A stretch of DNA of 64,000 bases, taken from the NCBI GenBank assembly GCA_963795715.1, contig CAWCIY010000003.1, forward strand, positions 806,001 through 870,000, given 5' to 3'. The DNA comes from JAFEDN01 sp963795715. Lineage in GTDB: Bacteria > Pseudomonadota > Gammaproteobacteria > Coxiellales > Coxiellaceae. A program made the translations under genes and the position numbers. The notes beneath the pieces were generated by a model. The model saw nothing but the letters and a program-made list of their open reading frames with translations, did no database searches and was not told where the DNA came from. Of this stretch, positions 10,855-20,217 are shown in pieces (the stretch's first letter is position 1; every line of letters starts with the position of its first letter).

Positions 10855-10980
10855 GTTGAGCTTTTTAGCATCCCATCTACGGGGCCATCTTGAGTTGGAA
10901 AAAACACTTACATAGTGATACTATGCTCGTGTTTTTTCCAACTCAATCTGGCCCATAGCTGGGCGCTAAAAAAGCTCAAC
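10855..10980. repeat. 126-base imperfect palindrome between hpnG and the MFS gene
   Basis: The left arm 10855-10907 (GTTGAGCTTTTTAGC ... TTGGAAAAAACAC) is matched by the reverse complement of the right arm 10929-10980, and the 21-base centre is itself dyadic (CATAGT-GAT-ACTATG). The arms differ at a few positions only. Transcribed RNA would fold into a hairpin of about 50 base pairs. It may be a terminator, an attenuator or an inverted-repeat mobile relic; no target duplication was identified. Confidence 0.85.
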
Positions 10981-11027
10981 ATGGCGAGGTAAGGTATATC
11001 GACCGAAAGAAAGCATTAAAATTTGTC

Positions 11028-12164
11028 TTGCTCTTGGGTTTTGTGAGTTTATTTGCAGACATGACCTACGAGGGCGCCAGAAGTATCACGGGTCCTTTTT
11101 TAGCTACTTTAGGCGCCAGTGCCGCAGTCGTTGGATTTGTTTCCGGATTAGGTGAATTAGTCGGATATACCTTAAGATTGGTTTCAGGATATTGGGCCGA
11201 CCGTTCACATCGATACTGGATGATTACCATACTGGGTTTTGTCATTAATTTATTGGCAGTACCGTTCTTAGCATTAGCATACCATTGGAAAATAGCCGCA
11301 GCCTTGATCATTACCGAACGGTTGGGGAAAGCCATTCGCACTCCCGCACGAGACGCCATGCTTTCTCATGCTGCCGACCGTTTAGGGATGGGCTGGGGAT
11401 TTGGCATTCACGAAGCCATGGATCAGGCGGGTGCGATGATTGGCCCATTGATGTTGTCGCTCATACTTTACCTGAAGGGAGGTGGCAATTATCGATTGGG
11501 TTTTGCGATCTTAGCGATACCAGCCCTGCTATCGTTAGGAACACTCTTATTATCTAAAAAAATATACCCCGATCCCCAACAATTGAGTACTAAGAAAATA
11601 AATTTGCATTCACAAGGAATTCCTAAATTATTTTGGGTTTATCTGATCGGCGCGTTATTTGTCGCCGCCGGCTATTCCGACTTTCCTTTAATTGCCTATC
11701 ATTTCCAAAAGAAAAATTTATTAGCGCCAGCCTGGATTCCATTGGCGTATGCGATTGCCATGGGAGTGGATGGCGGGATCGCCTTACTGCTTGGACGTTT
11801 ATATGATCGTTTTGGTTTCTGGGTGTTGATCATCGTCACATTTATTGCCGCTTTATTTGCGCCTTTGGTTTTTTTAGGCAATTTTTATGTGGCCTTTGCC
11901 GGAGTGGTTTTGTGGGCCATTGGTATGGGAGCGCATGAATCCTTGATGCGAGCCATCGTTGGCACAATGGTGGCTGCCAACAAGCGCGCTTCTGCTTACG
12001 GTATTTTTAACATGGGTTATGGTATCGCTTGGTTTTTGGGAAGCGCCGCCATGGGGTTGATTTATGATATTTCTATTCCTTGGACTGTCGTTTTTATTGT
12101 AGTTTTGCAACTCGCTTCATTACCTTGGTTATTTTTGGTTACCAAGATTAAATTACTTCCGTGA
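11028..12164 (+). CDS. MFS transporter in the hopanoid locus
   Basis: About 378 residues with some ten to twelve hydrophobic helices. The family-typical N-terminus LLGFVSLFADMTYEGARSITGPFLATLGASAAVVGFVSG and the loop RTPARDAMLSHA between helices are clear. The frame is open upstream of the TTG at 11028 and the family usually has about 8 more residues (codons for RKKALKFVL lie just before), but no standard in-frame start is present there, so the true start is uncertain. The 3' end overlaps hpnO by 12 bases in a tail-to-tail arrangement. Substrate unknown; a link to hopanoid or lipid handling is suggested only by position. Confidence 0.8.
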   Translation: MLLGFVSLFADMTYEGARSITGPFLATLGASAAVVGFVSGLGELVGYTLRLVSGYWADRSHRYWMITILGFVINLLAVPFLALAYHWKIAAALIITERLGKAIRTPARDAMLSHAADRLGMGWGFGIHEAMDQAGAMIGPLMLSLILYLKGGGNYRLGFAILAIPALLSLGTLLLSKKIYPDPQQLSTKKINLHSQGIPKLFWVYLIGALFVAAGYSDFPLIAYHFQKKNLLAPAWIPLAYAIAMGVDGGIALLLGRLYDRFGFWVLIIVTFIAALFAPLVFLGNFYVAFAGVVLWAIGMGAHESLMRAIVGTMVAANKRASAYGIFNMGYGIAWFLGSAAMGLIYDISIPWTVVFIVVLQLASLPWLFLVTKIKLLP

Positions 12165-13538
12165 AGTTAAAGAGTGTTTCGCCAATGTTTTACCTAAATC
12201 CCAAATGGCTCCGGGAAAACGATGCGCCAGGGCAACCACTTGTTCAAAAGCATTGGCAGTGTCTTCAATATCTTGTTCGCTCATGACAATGGGCGGGATT
12301 AACTTAATGACATAGCAGTTCGGTCCTGCAACTTGTGTGAGTATGCGAAAATCTCTGAATAAGGGAATTATAATTAACTGACAGAATAACCCTTTTCCCG
12401 CAGCTTCTAATAAAGACCAGCCGGCTTTTAAGGTCAGACTTTTAGGGGGGCAAAACTCTACTCCGATCATCATGCCTTTGCCACGCACTTCTTTGACCAT
12501 TTCAAATTTTAATAACTTTTCTTGCAATTTTTGTAAAAGTAATTGGCCTTTTTCCGAGGCTTGGTTTAATAAATCTCCGCTCGTTAATAGATCAATGACT
12601 CCCAATCCAGCGGCCATAGCTAAATCGTTTCTACCAAAAGTACAGGAATGAACTACCGCATGTTCCATATTGCGAAAAGTTTTTTCAAAAATTTCCGGTT
12701 TAGTTGCGATGACCCCTACCGGCACCCAACCACCCGAAAGTGCTTTGGATAAAGTGATAATATCTGCTTCGGTTTGTGACCAGTGTTGAGAAGCTAAAAA
12801 TTTACCAGTACGTCCTATTCCAGTTTGTATTTCGTCAATAATAAAAATAGTACCGTATTTTTTGCAAAGTCGGCCGGCTTCTGGCAGATAGTTGGCATCC
12901 GGGATGATCACCGTTTTCCCTTGGATGGGTTCAACTACAAAGCAGGCAAACTGTTTAGTTTTTAAAGCAGCTTCTAGCGCTTGGAGGTCGTTAAATGGCA
13001 CCCGTTCCGCAGGCAACAAAGGATTGAAATCTTTTCTAAAAATTTCACTGCCGTTCATTGCCACTGAGCCTGTTGTTAAGCCATGAAACCCTCCGTCGCA
13101 AGAGAGTAATTTTTCACGATGAGTGGCTGCGCGGGCAAACTTGATCGCTCCTTCTACGGCTTCGGTCCCAGAATTACAAAAAAAGAATTTGTTAATTCCT
13201 GGCGGCATCAATTCAGCCAATTTTTCTGCTAAGCAGGCCGCGAGTAAGGGTGCATCAAATTGCACCATATTGGCAGGTTCTAAATCGAGGGTTTCTTTCA
13301 AAAGCTGGGCAATTTTAGGGTGATTGCGGCCAAAAGTATACACCCCATATCCGCTCAATAAATCCAAGTAACGTTGGCCTTCATGATCGTATAAATACTG
13401 CCCTTCAGCCCGCACGTACTGTTTATCGAAACCTAAAGTTTTTAACACGTTGAGCAGTTGGTGGTTTAAATAATTATGATAAAGCGAAAACTGTTGCTCT
13501 CGTTTCTCTTCGATTAATTTTCTTATCGATAAGCTCAT
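12153..13538 (-). CDS. hpnO: Class III aminotransferase HpnO (aminobacteriohopanetriol synthesis)
   Basis: PLP-dependent aminotransferase of 461 residues that in hopanoid producers converts the ribosyl-derived aldehyde side chain to the 35-amino group. PLP-binding features are the cofactor phosphate region NSGTEAVEGAIKFAR (122-136), the pyridine-binding Asp in FIIDEIQTGIGRTG (D235), and the Schiff-base lysine in LSKALSGGWVPVG (K265). The N-terminal 35 residues and overall length match HpnO rather than ornithine or GABA aminotransferases. It is the last gene of a minus-strand run following hpnH. Confidence 0.85.
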   Translation of the reverse strand: MSLSIRKLIEEKREQQFSLYHNYLNHQLLNVLKTLGFDKQYVRAEGQYLYDHEGQRYLDLLSGYGVYTFGRNHPKIAQLLKETLDLEPANMVQFDAPLLAACLAEKLAELMPPGINKFFFCNSGTEAVEGAIKFARAATHREKLLSCDGGFHGLTTGSVAMNGSEIFRKDFNPLLPAERVPFNDLQALEAALKTKQFACFVVEPIQGKTVIIPDANYLPEAGRLCKKYGTIFIIDEIQTGIGRTGKFLASQHWSQTEADIITLSKALSGGWVPVGVIATKPEIFEKTFRNMEHAVVHSCTFGRNDLAMAAGLGVIDLLTSGDLLNQASEKGQLLLQKLQEKLLKFEMVKEVRGKGMMIGVEFCPPKSLTLKAGWSLLEAAGKGLFCQLIIIPLFRDFRILTQVAGPNCYVIKLIPPIVMSEQDIEDTANAFEQVVALAHRFPGAIWDLGKTLAKHSLTSRK

Positions 13539-13568
13539 GGCTTATTCCCCCATTACACTGACGGGTGG

Positions 13569-14705
13569 TTAATTATGTTTGTCTTTGGCTGTTTTACGCA
13601 ACTTTTCTACCGAGATGCTGGCGATAGTAGCTCCTGCGGTCGCGACGGGGTCATTATACCTCATTTGTAGCTCAGGAGCCATGGGGCCAGTGGTGCGCGG
13701 TCCTTTCAGTGCAACTTTAAGCGCTTTTAAAGGATGGGCAAAGGTATCGTTAATGGCAGTACCCTCATATCCACAATGGGCCATGCAATTGTTGCATTTA
13801 GGATTGTTGCCGGTGCCATAGGCTGACCATTCAGTTTCCTCCATCAAAGCTTTAAAAGAGGGGGCATAGCCTTCGTCCACTAAAAGATAACAAGGTTTTT
13901 GCCAACCGAAAATATTGTAGGTCGGATTACTCCAAGGGGTACAATGATACACTTGATTACCGTTGAGGAAATCAATGAATAAACTAGATTGGCTGATAGG
14001 CCATTTTTTATTTTTTTTCTGGAGTTTAAAAATATCGCGAAAGAGTTGTTTAGTTTGGGTGCGAGGCAAAAACAAGTCTTGTCTGGGAGCGTGTTCGTAA
14101 CTGAAGCCAGGAGAAACAGTGATGCCATCCACACCTAAATGGGTGACAAAATCAAAAAATTCCGCTACTTCTTCCGGAGATTCTCCTTGGAACAAGGTAC
14201 AGTTCACATTGGTTCGAAAACCTTTGGCTTTGGCTATTTTGATGACTTCTATGACTTTATCATACACGCCTTCGCGACAAACTGAGGCGTCATGTCGCTC
14301 ACGATTGCCGTCTAAATGGATAGAAAAAGTAAGATAAGGGGAGGGCTCATATTCATCGATCTTTTTTTCTAACAGCAAGGCATTGGTGCACAAATAGACG
14401 AATTTTTTACGAGCTATGATTCCTTTTACTATTTGCGCCATGTCTTTATGGATCAACGGCTCGCCGCCTGGGATAGAAACCATGGGGGCGCCGCACTCAT
14501 CTACCGCAGCGAGCGCCTGCTCCACGGTGACACGTTTGCGCAAAATGTCGTCTGGATAATCGATTTTGCCGCACCCGGCGCAAGCCAAATTGCATTGAAA
14601 CAAAGGCTCCAACATTAAAACCAAGGGGTAACGTTTTTCCCCCCGCAGTTTTTTACCCAGAAGATATCGAGCAATACGATAAGTTTGAATGAGTGGAATA
14701 CCCAT
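13569..14705 (-). CDS. hpnH: Radical SAM adenosyl-hopene transferase HpnH
   Basis: HpnH joins a 5'-deoxyadenosyl radical to diploptene, the first step of hopanoid side-chain extension. The 378-residue protein has the radical SAM cluster motif in FQCNLACAGCGKIDYP (C38, C42, C45), followed by the SAM-binding SIPGGEPLIH. The C-terminal SPASM-like region holds cysteines in GNNPKCNNCMAHCGYEG. It lies 2 bases from the idi stop and 30 bases upstream of hpnO, clearly in one transcription unit with them. Confidence 0.92.
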   Translation of the reverse strand: MGIPLIQTYRIARYLLGKKLRGEKRYPLVLMLEPLFQCNLACAGCGKIDYPDDILRKRVTVEQALAAVDECGAPMVSIPGGEPLIHKDMAQIVKGIIARKKFVYLCTNALLLEKKIDEYEPSPYLTFSIHLDGNRERHDASVCREGVYDKVIEVIKIAKAKGFRTNVNCTLFQGESPEEVAEFFDFVTHLGVDGITVSPGFSYEHAPRQDLFLPRTQTKQLFRDIFKLQKKNKKWPISQSSLFIDFLNGNQVYHCTPWSNPTYNIFGWQKPCYLLVDEGYAPSFKALMEETEWSAYGTGNNPKCNNCMAHCGYEGTAINDTFAHPLKALKVALKGPRTTGPMAPELQMRYNDPVATAGATIASISVEKLRKTAKDKHN

Positions 14706-14706
14706 A

Positions 14707-15315
14707 TTAAACCTCTGCTTGCTTGGGTAATTGTACGCGTAAGTCGGTTAGTGCTTCGCGGTAATCTTGGGTTAAACGTTGCCACTCTAATTTGAACCAA
14801 GGAGTAAACTGATTGGGATTTTGACGCAACTCTTGCGCTAAATCCGTCGCACTAATAAAACGCCAACTGGCGATTTCATTTTCGTTCACCTGAATTGGCT
14901 CCGAGGATTTTCCTACAAAAACCCAACAAAGTTCATGCTCTGCACCAATATCTGAATAAGAAGCCTGATATTTAAACTTATATAGATATTGGAATTCAGT
15001 GGTGATTCCTAGTTCTTGTTGGGAGCGACGGCTAATGGCCTCAAGCATAGTTTCACCGCGTCTTGGATGGCTGCAACAACTATTGGACCAATATAATGGC
15101 CAGAGTGGTTTATGGACACTGCGCTGCTGTAGCAATAATTCACCGAGATTATTAAAAATAAAAAGGGAAAAAGCCCGGTGGAGAATGCCATTTCCAGCGT
15201 GACAGCTGAGTTTATCCTTATGGCCAATCTCTTTATCTTGATCATCTACCAAGATAAGCGATTCGCTATCAAAAGAAACAACAGCGTCGTTGTAGTTGTT
15301 ATTTAATTCATTCAA
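14707..15315 (-). CDS. idi: Isopentenyl-diphosphate delta-isomerase, type 1
   Basis: Interconverts IPP and DMAPP, which is required when C5 units come from the mevalonate pathway encoded elsewhere in this window. The 202-residue Nudix-fold protein has the catalytic cysteine block YWSNSCCSHPRRGE (Cys81 aligns with the catalytic Cys), the acidic metal/proton residues in GAEHELCWVF (E126, E128), and the Nudix-like helix EAISRRSQQELGI. It sits directly upstream of hpnH with a 1-base gap, linking isoprenoid supply to hopanoid synthesis. Confidence 0.93.
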   Translation of the reverse strand: MNELNNNYNDAVVSFDSESLILVDDQDKEIGHKDKLSCHAGNGILHRAFSLFIFNNLGELLLQQRSVHKPLWPLYWSNSCCSHPRRGETMLEAISRRSQQELGITTEFQYLYKFKYQASYSDIGAEHELCWVFVGKSSEPIQVNENEIASWRFISATDLAQELRQNPNQFTPWFKLEWQRLTQDYREALTDLRVQLPKQAEV

Positions 15316-15356
15316 TGAGTATTCTCCTGAAAGGGAGGCTATTTATAACAAGTGTA

Positions 15357-16448
15357 TCAGAAGTTTTCAAGGGGGGGCGAGTCAAAGCATATTTTATTCC
15401 TTTCCTGCAAACACAGGAGTTGCTGGTCTCGCAATGCTTGGCCTGATAAAAAAGTCATTTTATTCTCTAAGACGTCACTTAATAAATTAGCAAAAGTAGA
15501 ATGGTCATAAGGATTAGCCGTTAATCCTGGGTTTTGATTAATCTCCCCGCACGAAGAATTATTGGAGGAAATGACCGGTATCCCCTTGGCTTGAGCTTCA
15601 AGAATCGGGAACCCTAAACCCTCATAAATAGATGGAAAAAACAAGACTTTTGCCCGCTGCATGATTTGTTCAACCTGATGGTCGCTGGGAGTTCGGAACC
15701 ATTCTACCTGCTCACAAACGGTTTTTAGAGCATTAAAAAATTCCTGGACTTCTATGAACGGCATACGCTCTTGGCCGATAATAATTACTCTCAGGTTTTT
15801 TTTGCCGGCTAGTTGCATTAAAGTTTTTAAAACAGTATAAAAATTTTTTCTGTAGTCCAGGACATTTATTAACAACACACAGTCTGGTTGACTATTTTGA
15901 ATAATAGTACCGTCGCCAAAATCGCTAAATGGGGTACATACTTTCACCTTATTTCGAACGGCATTTCCATAAAGTTGAATGAAATCCTGTCGAGTACTCT
16001 CACTGCCACAATTAATTTGTTGAGCGTTTTTAATATAAGCTTCATATCCTTTGCCGTGTTCGAACGCGAATGGATAAATATTTTCAGTCCCAGGTATTTG
16101 CAAAATACCTAAGGCTAGGAAATTGGGAACCATGTCATGGACTATGCCCACTGAAATGTGGCTTGCCAAATTATCATGGGAGGCTAAAATCCAGGGTGCA
16201 GTCACGATGGTTTCATCGAAATCTTCTAGTGCAGTATTGCGTTTTTTTTGCCATGTAAATTGACAGTCGGCAGACCAATTCGGTAGCGGTGCTTCAGAAG
16301 AAACTGCAATTTTTCCATCAATGGATGTAACTAAAGTAACGGCATGCCCTTGCTCTTGAAGTTTTCGCCAATAAAACTGGGTGACTCTTCTGACCCCTAC
16401 GTGAATTTTATAAAAATCAGCTTCCACTATCAGCGCAATTTTCTTCAT
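15357..16448 (-). CDS. GT4-type glycosyltransferase
   Basis: A 363-residue GT-B fold transferase. The N-terminal acceptor domain begins KKIALIVEADFYKIHVGVRRVTQFYW. The C-terminal donor domain has a recognisable retaining-enzyme E-x7-E block, YEGLGFPILEAQAKGIPVISSNNSSCGEI, followed by LTANPYDHSTFANLL. The end is a little short and irregular compared with typical family 4 enzymes (about 375-400 residues). It overlaps the upstream methyltransferase/glycosyltransferase gene by 4 bases and is the last gene of the glycan-like operon before idi. Confidence 0.8.
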   Translation of the reverse strand: MKKIALIVEADFYKIHVGVRRVTQFYWRKLQEQGHAVTLVTSIDGKIAVSSEAPLPNWSADCQFTWQKKRNTALEDFDETIVTAPWILASHDNLASHISVGIVHDMVPNFLALGILQIPGTENIYPFAFEHGKGYEAYIKNAQQINCGSESTRQDFIQLYGNAVRNKVKVCTPFSDFGDGTIIQNSQPDCVLLINVLDYRKNFYTVLKTLMQLAGKKNLRVIIIGQERMPFIEVQEFFNALKTVCEQVEWFRTPSDHQVEQIMQRAKVLFFPSIYEGLGFPILEAQAKGIPVISSNNSSCGEINQNPGLTANPYDHSTFANLLSDVLENKMTFLSGQALRDQQLLCLQERNKICFDSPPLENF

Positions 16449-18562
16449 ACTTTTTTAATATTTGTTTTAATGAGCGCTAAACCTAATTTGCGGTTATCGG
16501 ATGAACCTTCTAACTCCGAAGGAGAGCAAGGGAACAGAGGGGTAAACGTTAACTCTAATGCGGACGCTCTGCTGACGAGTTCCTGTGGGATGTGTAAAAC
16601 CACCTTGCAAGGACGTGATTTGGCTTTTACCTTCAGTAAGGTTAATGGCATTTGGTTGCAGGAAACTGCTATGGTTTGATATTGGGTGTGGGCAGGGGCG
16701 TAAACCCTAATCCACAATAAACATCGGAGATCTTGTTTCTTGTAATCAGATGGAATAGGCAGTTGCAACACCGCTTCCGGTCCGTCTGACCAAACACCCC
16801 AAGCTTCTAAATTGGACCATCCTTTTGCTAAAAATTGATAACACGCTAAATTTTTACTGGTAAACTGGATAGGGTAGCTTAATTCCTGAGCCATCGGACG
16901 CTGGATTTTAAGCTCTTTGATGAGTAAATCTTTTGCTCCTGAAAATCCCAACGCCAAAGTTTGGGTGTTGGCTGAGAAAGTTTCCAAAGAGGATTTGATC
17001 AGCCATTGGTGGTCATTGGTTTTGGACCAGTTTAATAATAGAGGCTGATTATTTGCGGTTATTCGTAGTTGCGAATCGTCAGAAACTCCGATTGTTTCGA
17101 TTTCAAGTGAGCAAAGACTGATCTCGTGAGGAAGAATGTGCAGGTACAGTTCATTGCTGCTGTTAATGGATTTGATCCCATTCTCGCAATAAAACCAAGT
17201 TTTTGGGGGAGCATTAATACCCGCTTCCGCGAGCTGGCTGGTATTACTTTTTTGTAGATTTATGTTTTTATTTATTTCAACTTTTCCCTGTTTTAAAGTT
17301 TCCCCTGCTATCAAAGCTGTTCTGGCGAAAGCAAAGGTAAAGTCGGGACGTGAATCAGTCACAATGACTTCAACGTTTCTAGCTAAACGCGGCGTCACTC
17401 CTTTTTCAGTAAACGCGCGTGTTAACTCTACATCTTCGGCCTGATTCCAAAACAACAGTTCACTCCAAGGTGTGGTTGTCAGCTCTCTTCTTTTGCTGAT
17501 AATAATGCCGCCGTTGACGTAGAGATTAGGATCGTAATCTTCATATTCCAGCATGCTGGTGGGTGAGAATGCCCATGGCTCTTTTACAGTCACCCAATCG
17601 GGGAAACGGCTTCCAGAGGTATCGGTTTGTTTAGGGACGACCACGGCAAAATCCGGGCCGTATTCTTTGATTTGTTCTAGAAAAGAAGCCGGCAATGCAT
17701 AACGGTCGTGAGCGATCAATAAATTTTCAGCTTTCGAGGTTGCGACAATTTGATTTTTTTTGCGAGTGATCCAGCCTTTGTCACTGTGTTCAGTGCTTTC
17801 TTCAATAAAACGCAAACGGCCGTTTAATTTATCTAGGCTATCGGCGATATTTGCGGGTCCACAAATGGCTATACTCCAATTAATATTTTCTAGCCCTCGA
17901 ATATGGGCTACACTGCGGATGAACTCGGCTACTTTCTCAGGTCGTTTTCCATTGGTGATAATCGCAAACTCAAAATCGTTTAACTGGGGAGTATTTTCTT
18001 CCCGGGTACACTGTATGGCGTAAAGGAGAGATCCATTGGGATCGGCGTCTTGATAAATTAACTCAAAAGAAAAATCTCTTCTTCTACGTAAGAAAGCAGC
18101 GAATGAGAAAACATTTAAATGGCTAGAATTTGAAAACCTGACGAATAATAACCCGGTCGAACCATATTTTAATAAACGTAATGCTTCATCTAATATCAGC
18201 GGCCATTGTTTATATTTGCTTAGATTATATTCTACCAAATAAACTGCAGAAAACCGGCCATGATGAGCAGCTGGCTCTCTAAAATCTTTAGTTGGATCAA
18301 AAATAAGTTGAGAAGTCACCAAGTTTGTCAAAGGCGGGTGTTTCCCTGCCCAAAACACGGCTTCTTTTTCGGTTATATATTTAATTAGTTTTTGATTTAG
18401 CATAATAAAAGCAGTTCCTTTTTTTTTAGGTATTAACTGTTGTACGGTGTTTCCTAACCGTATTGTTGGGTTAATGACCTGCCAATTTAACAACAAAGAT
18501 AATGTTTCTATCGTACTTTCAGGGTTTTGTTTACTCGACAAAAAATTTATCATTGATGACAC
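16445..18562 (-). CDS. Large protein with methyltransferase-like N-domain and glycosyltransferase-like middle domain
   Basis: A 705-residue protein. Residues about 100-210 resemble the second half of a SAM-dependent methyltransferase (ILDEALRLLKYGSTGLLFVRFSN, then GSLLYAIQC), although no complete glycine-rich SAM loop is visible. Residues about 215-430 look like a GT-A glycosyltransferase: DFEFAIITNGKRPEKVAEFIRSV, SIAICGPANI, ENLLIAHDRYALP in place of a DxD region, and YVNGGIIISKRRE with NQAEDVELTRAFTEKG. The C-terminal 250 residues are beta-rich and may bind carbohydrate. It overlaps its neighbours on both sides, so it is embedded in the operon. The domain calls are by pattern and only moderately secure. 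Confidence 0.6.
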   Translation of the reverse strand: MSSMINFLSSKQNPESTIETLSLLLNWQVINPTIRLGNTVQQLIPKKKGTAFIMLNQKLIKYITEKEAVFWAGKHPPLTNLVTSQLIFDPTKDFREPAAHHGRFSAVYLVEYNLSKYKQWPLILDEALRLLKYGSTGLLFVRFSNSSHLNVFSFAAFLRRRRDFSFELIYQDADPNGSLLYAIQCTREENTPQLNDFEFAIITNGKRPEKVAEFIRSVAHIRGLENINWSIAICGPANIADSLDKLNGRLRFIEESTEHSDKGWITRKKNQIVATSKAENLLIAHDRYALPASFLEQIKEYGPDFAVVVPKQTDTSGSRFPDWVTVKEPWAFSPTSMLEYEDYDPNLYVNGGIIISKRRELTTTPWSELLFWNQAEDVELTRAFTEKGVTPRLARNVEVIVTDSRPDFTFAFARTALIAGETLKQGKVEINKNINLQKSNTSQLAEAGINAPPKTWFYCENGIKSINSSNELYLHILPHEISLCSLEIETIGVSDDSQLRITANNQPLLLNWSKTNDHQWLIKSSLETFSANTQTLALGFSGAKDLLIKELKIQRPMAQELSYPIQFTSKNLACYQFLAKGWSNLEAWGVWSDGPEAVLQLPIPSDYKKQDLRCLLWIRVYAPAHTQYQTIAVSCNQMPLTLLKVKAKSRPCKVVLHIPQELVSRASALELTFTPLFPCSPSELEGSSDNRKLGLALIKTNIKKV

Positions 18563-18854
18563 CGGGGCATTTCACCACGACCGTTACTGCATCGGTTATG
18601 GCTAAAAAATCAGTGGCCTCTCCTGGAAAAATCTTCAAAATGTCACCGGCTCGCCATTCTCGCCCGCACATGCTGACCACGCCTTCAATAATAACAGTAA
18701 TTTCAGTGGCTTGTTTGTGTAAGTGTGATTTTTCATATTCGCCTTTTTGGTAACGTTTAACCGCAACTTCACAGGCATCTGTTTGTAAGACATTCGGTTT
18801 AAAAGAGCCTATAAACCAGCCTTTTACCATATTTTCAAGCCGGAAATTTTCCAA
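18531..18854 (-). CDS. Small cupin-domain protein
   Basis: A 107-residue single cupin. The metal-binding half motif KGEYEKSHLHKQATEITVIIEGVV followed by GREWRAGDILKIFPGEATDF is typical of the fold. It may act as a sugar-modifying isomerase/epimerase-like enzyme or as a binding protein in the surrounding nucleotide-sugar operon. It overlaps the next gene by 32 bases. Confidence 0.7.
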   Translation of the reverse strand: MENFRLENMVKGWFIGSFKPNVLQTDACEVAVKRYQKGEYEKSHLHKQATEITVIIEGVVSMCGREWRAGDILKIFPGEATDFLAITDAVTVVVKCPGVINDKFFVE

Positions 18855-18862
18855 GTGACCCT

Positions 18863-19588
18863 CTATTTATTATTTATAATTGCATCGAACCGGTCAATTT
18901 GCCGTTCTGATTTTAACGGATGGTATCTAGAAGCTTCGATAGGCTGTATGCCAATTATCTTTTGCTTTAATATTAATTCATTCATAACAGGACAAATATA
19001 ATATTTACCGTCCACATGTGCACCTTTTAAAATCATCTTCTGCGCTGCTTCAACAAAAGCACGACCTTGTTTAAACCAATAAAAGCTAGCGGTTGCATGA
19101 TTGCTGATAGGATTTTTCTCAGCGGTTTCAACCACTCGGTTTTCATGATCTAAACGAACATAAGAATACCGCGGATGGACTGATGGAAAAATGATGACTC
19201 CGGCATCATAGTTTTTTTCAGCAAATTGACTGATGACTGCGTAAAAATCAACATCCAGCAACTCATTACCGCTGATAATTAATAGTGGTTCCTCATTATT
19301 GATATCTGCAACAGCAAGCAAAGCAGTGCAGGCAGCTCCCCCTGTTTCGCGGTCTACATGCAAAACTTTGCAATGGGTAGTGAGTTGTTTGAACATATTA
19401 TCCAGATGCCATCGTTTACAATCCTCATTGCGGACGGTAAAAATGACTTTGACATTGGGTATGGTGTTGCAACGTTGACTTAAATGCTGGACTAATGGTT
19501 TTCCTTCAATTTCAGTTAGGCAAAGCGGATAACCACGGTCTCGAATATCATGAACCTCATTGGCTGCTAATATTAAAACAGTCGTCAT
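18863..19588 (-). CDS. NTP-transferase family sugar nucleotidyltransferase
   Basis: A 241-residue protein of the nucleotidyltransferase fold. It opens TTVLILAAN and has ETGGAACTALLAV and LLIISGNELLDVD, equivalent to the sugar-nucleotide-binding core. The N-terminal loop lacks the full GxGxR signature (it reads AANEVHDIRDRGYP), so activity may differ from classical pyrophosphorylases. The paralogue at 20826-21593 retains that loop. It overlaps the HAD gene by 4 bases. Confidence 0.7.
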   Translation of the reverse strand: MTTVLILAANEVHDIRDRGYPLCLTEIEGKPLVQHLSQRCNTIPNVKVIFTVRNEDCKRWHLDNMFKQLTTHCKVLHVDRETGGAACTALLAVADINNEEPLLIISGNELLDVDFYAVISQFAEKNYDAGVIIFPSVHPRYSYVRLDHENRVVETAEKNPISNHATASFYWFKQGRAFVEAAQKMILKGAHVDGKYYICPVMNELILKQKIIGIQPIEASRYHPLKSERQIDRFDAIINNK

Positions 19589-20217
19589 GCCGGCACCCTC
19601 TCTTCTACTTTAGCAATGGCTGCCGTTATATTGTGATAATTAACCTCATCCACGCTTCTTACTATCAATAAGTGGGCGCCTGAAGCTTTTGCAGCTTTGA
19701 TCCCGTGTTCGTTGTCTTCGATAACTAAGCACTCAGTCGGCGAAAATCCTAAAACTTGCATCGCTTTTTGATACATTTCAGGACTGGGTTTGGGTTCTAA
19801 AATATCTTGATTAGAAAGTATGAGATCAAAATAATGTTCTAAACCGGCTTTGTGGATCATGGCTTGAATGGTTGCTTTGATAGAATTGGAGGTTAACGCC
19901 AACTTGTAACCCTTATTTTTCAACTGAGATAATGCGTATTCATGAATAAAGCGTGGACGGCATTTTTCATAGATCAAATCCATAGTATAGGATTGTTTGA
20001 GGTTATTGATAAAATCATGTAGCTCACGTGGTAAATTGCTGGTGACGCTCAACATCTCTAATTTCTTACGGGTAGGCAAGCCATCGAATGAGGTTAAATG
20101 ATCATAACGTGAAATTTCATAACCGAACAAAACTAAGGCCTTGTTCAAGGCCTCATAATGCCACTCTTTGGCGTCTATAAGGACGCCGTCCATATCAAAA
20201 ATGACTGCTTTAATCAT
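19585..20217 (-). CDS. HAD-superfamily phosphatase (beta-phosphoglucomutase-like)
   Basis: 210 residues with all four HAD motifs: the nucleophile FDMDGVLID (D8, D10), TSNS for motif II, the lysine in LEPKPSPEMY, and the acidic VIEDNEHGIKAA. The cap insertion after motif I places it among subclass I beta-phosphoglucomutase/phosphatase-like enzymes. It lies between a phosphodiesterase-like gene and a nucleotidyltransferase, suggesting it dephosphorylates or isomerises a sugar or polyol phosphate in the same route. Confidence 0.8.
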   Translation of the reverse strand: MIKAVIFDMDGVLIDAKEWHYEALNKALVLFGYEISRYDHLTSFDGLPTRKKLEMLSVTSNLPRELHDFINNLKQSYTMDLIYEKCRPRFIHEYALSQLKNKGYKLALTSNSIKATIQAMIHKAGLEHYFDLILSNQDILEPKPSPEMYQKAMQVLGFSPTECLVIEDNEHGIKAAKASGAHLLIVRSVDEVNYHNITAAIAKVEERVPA

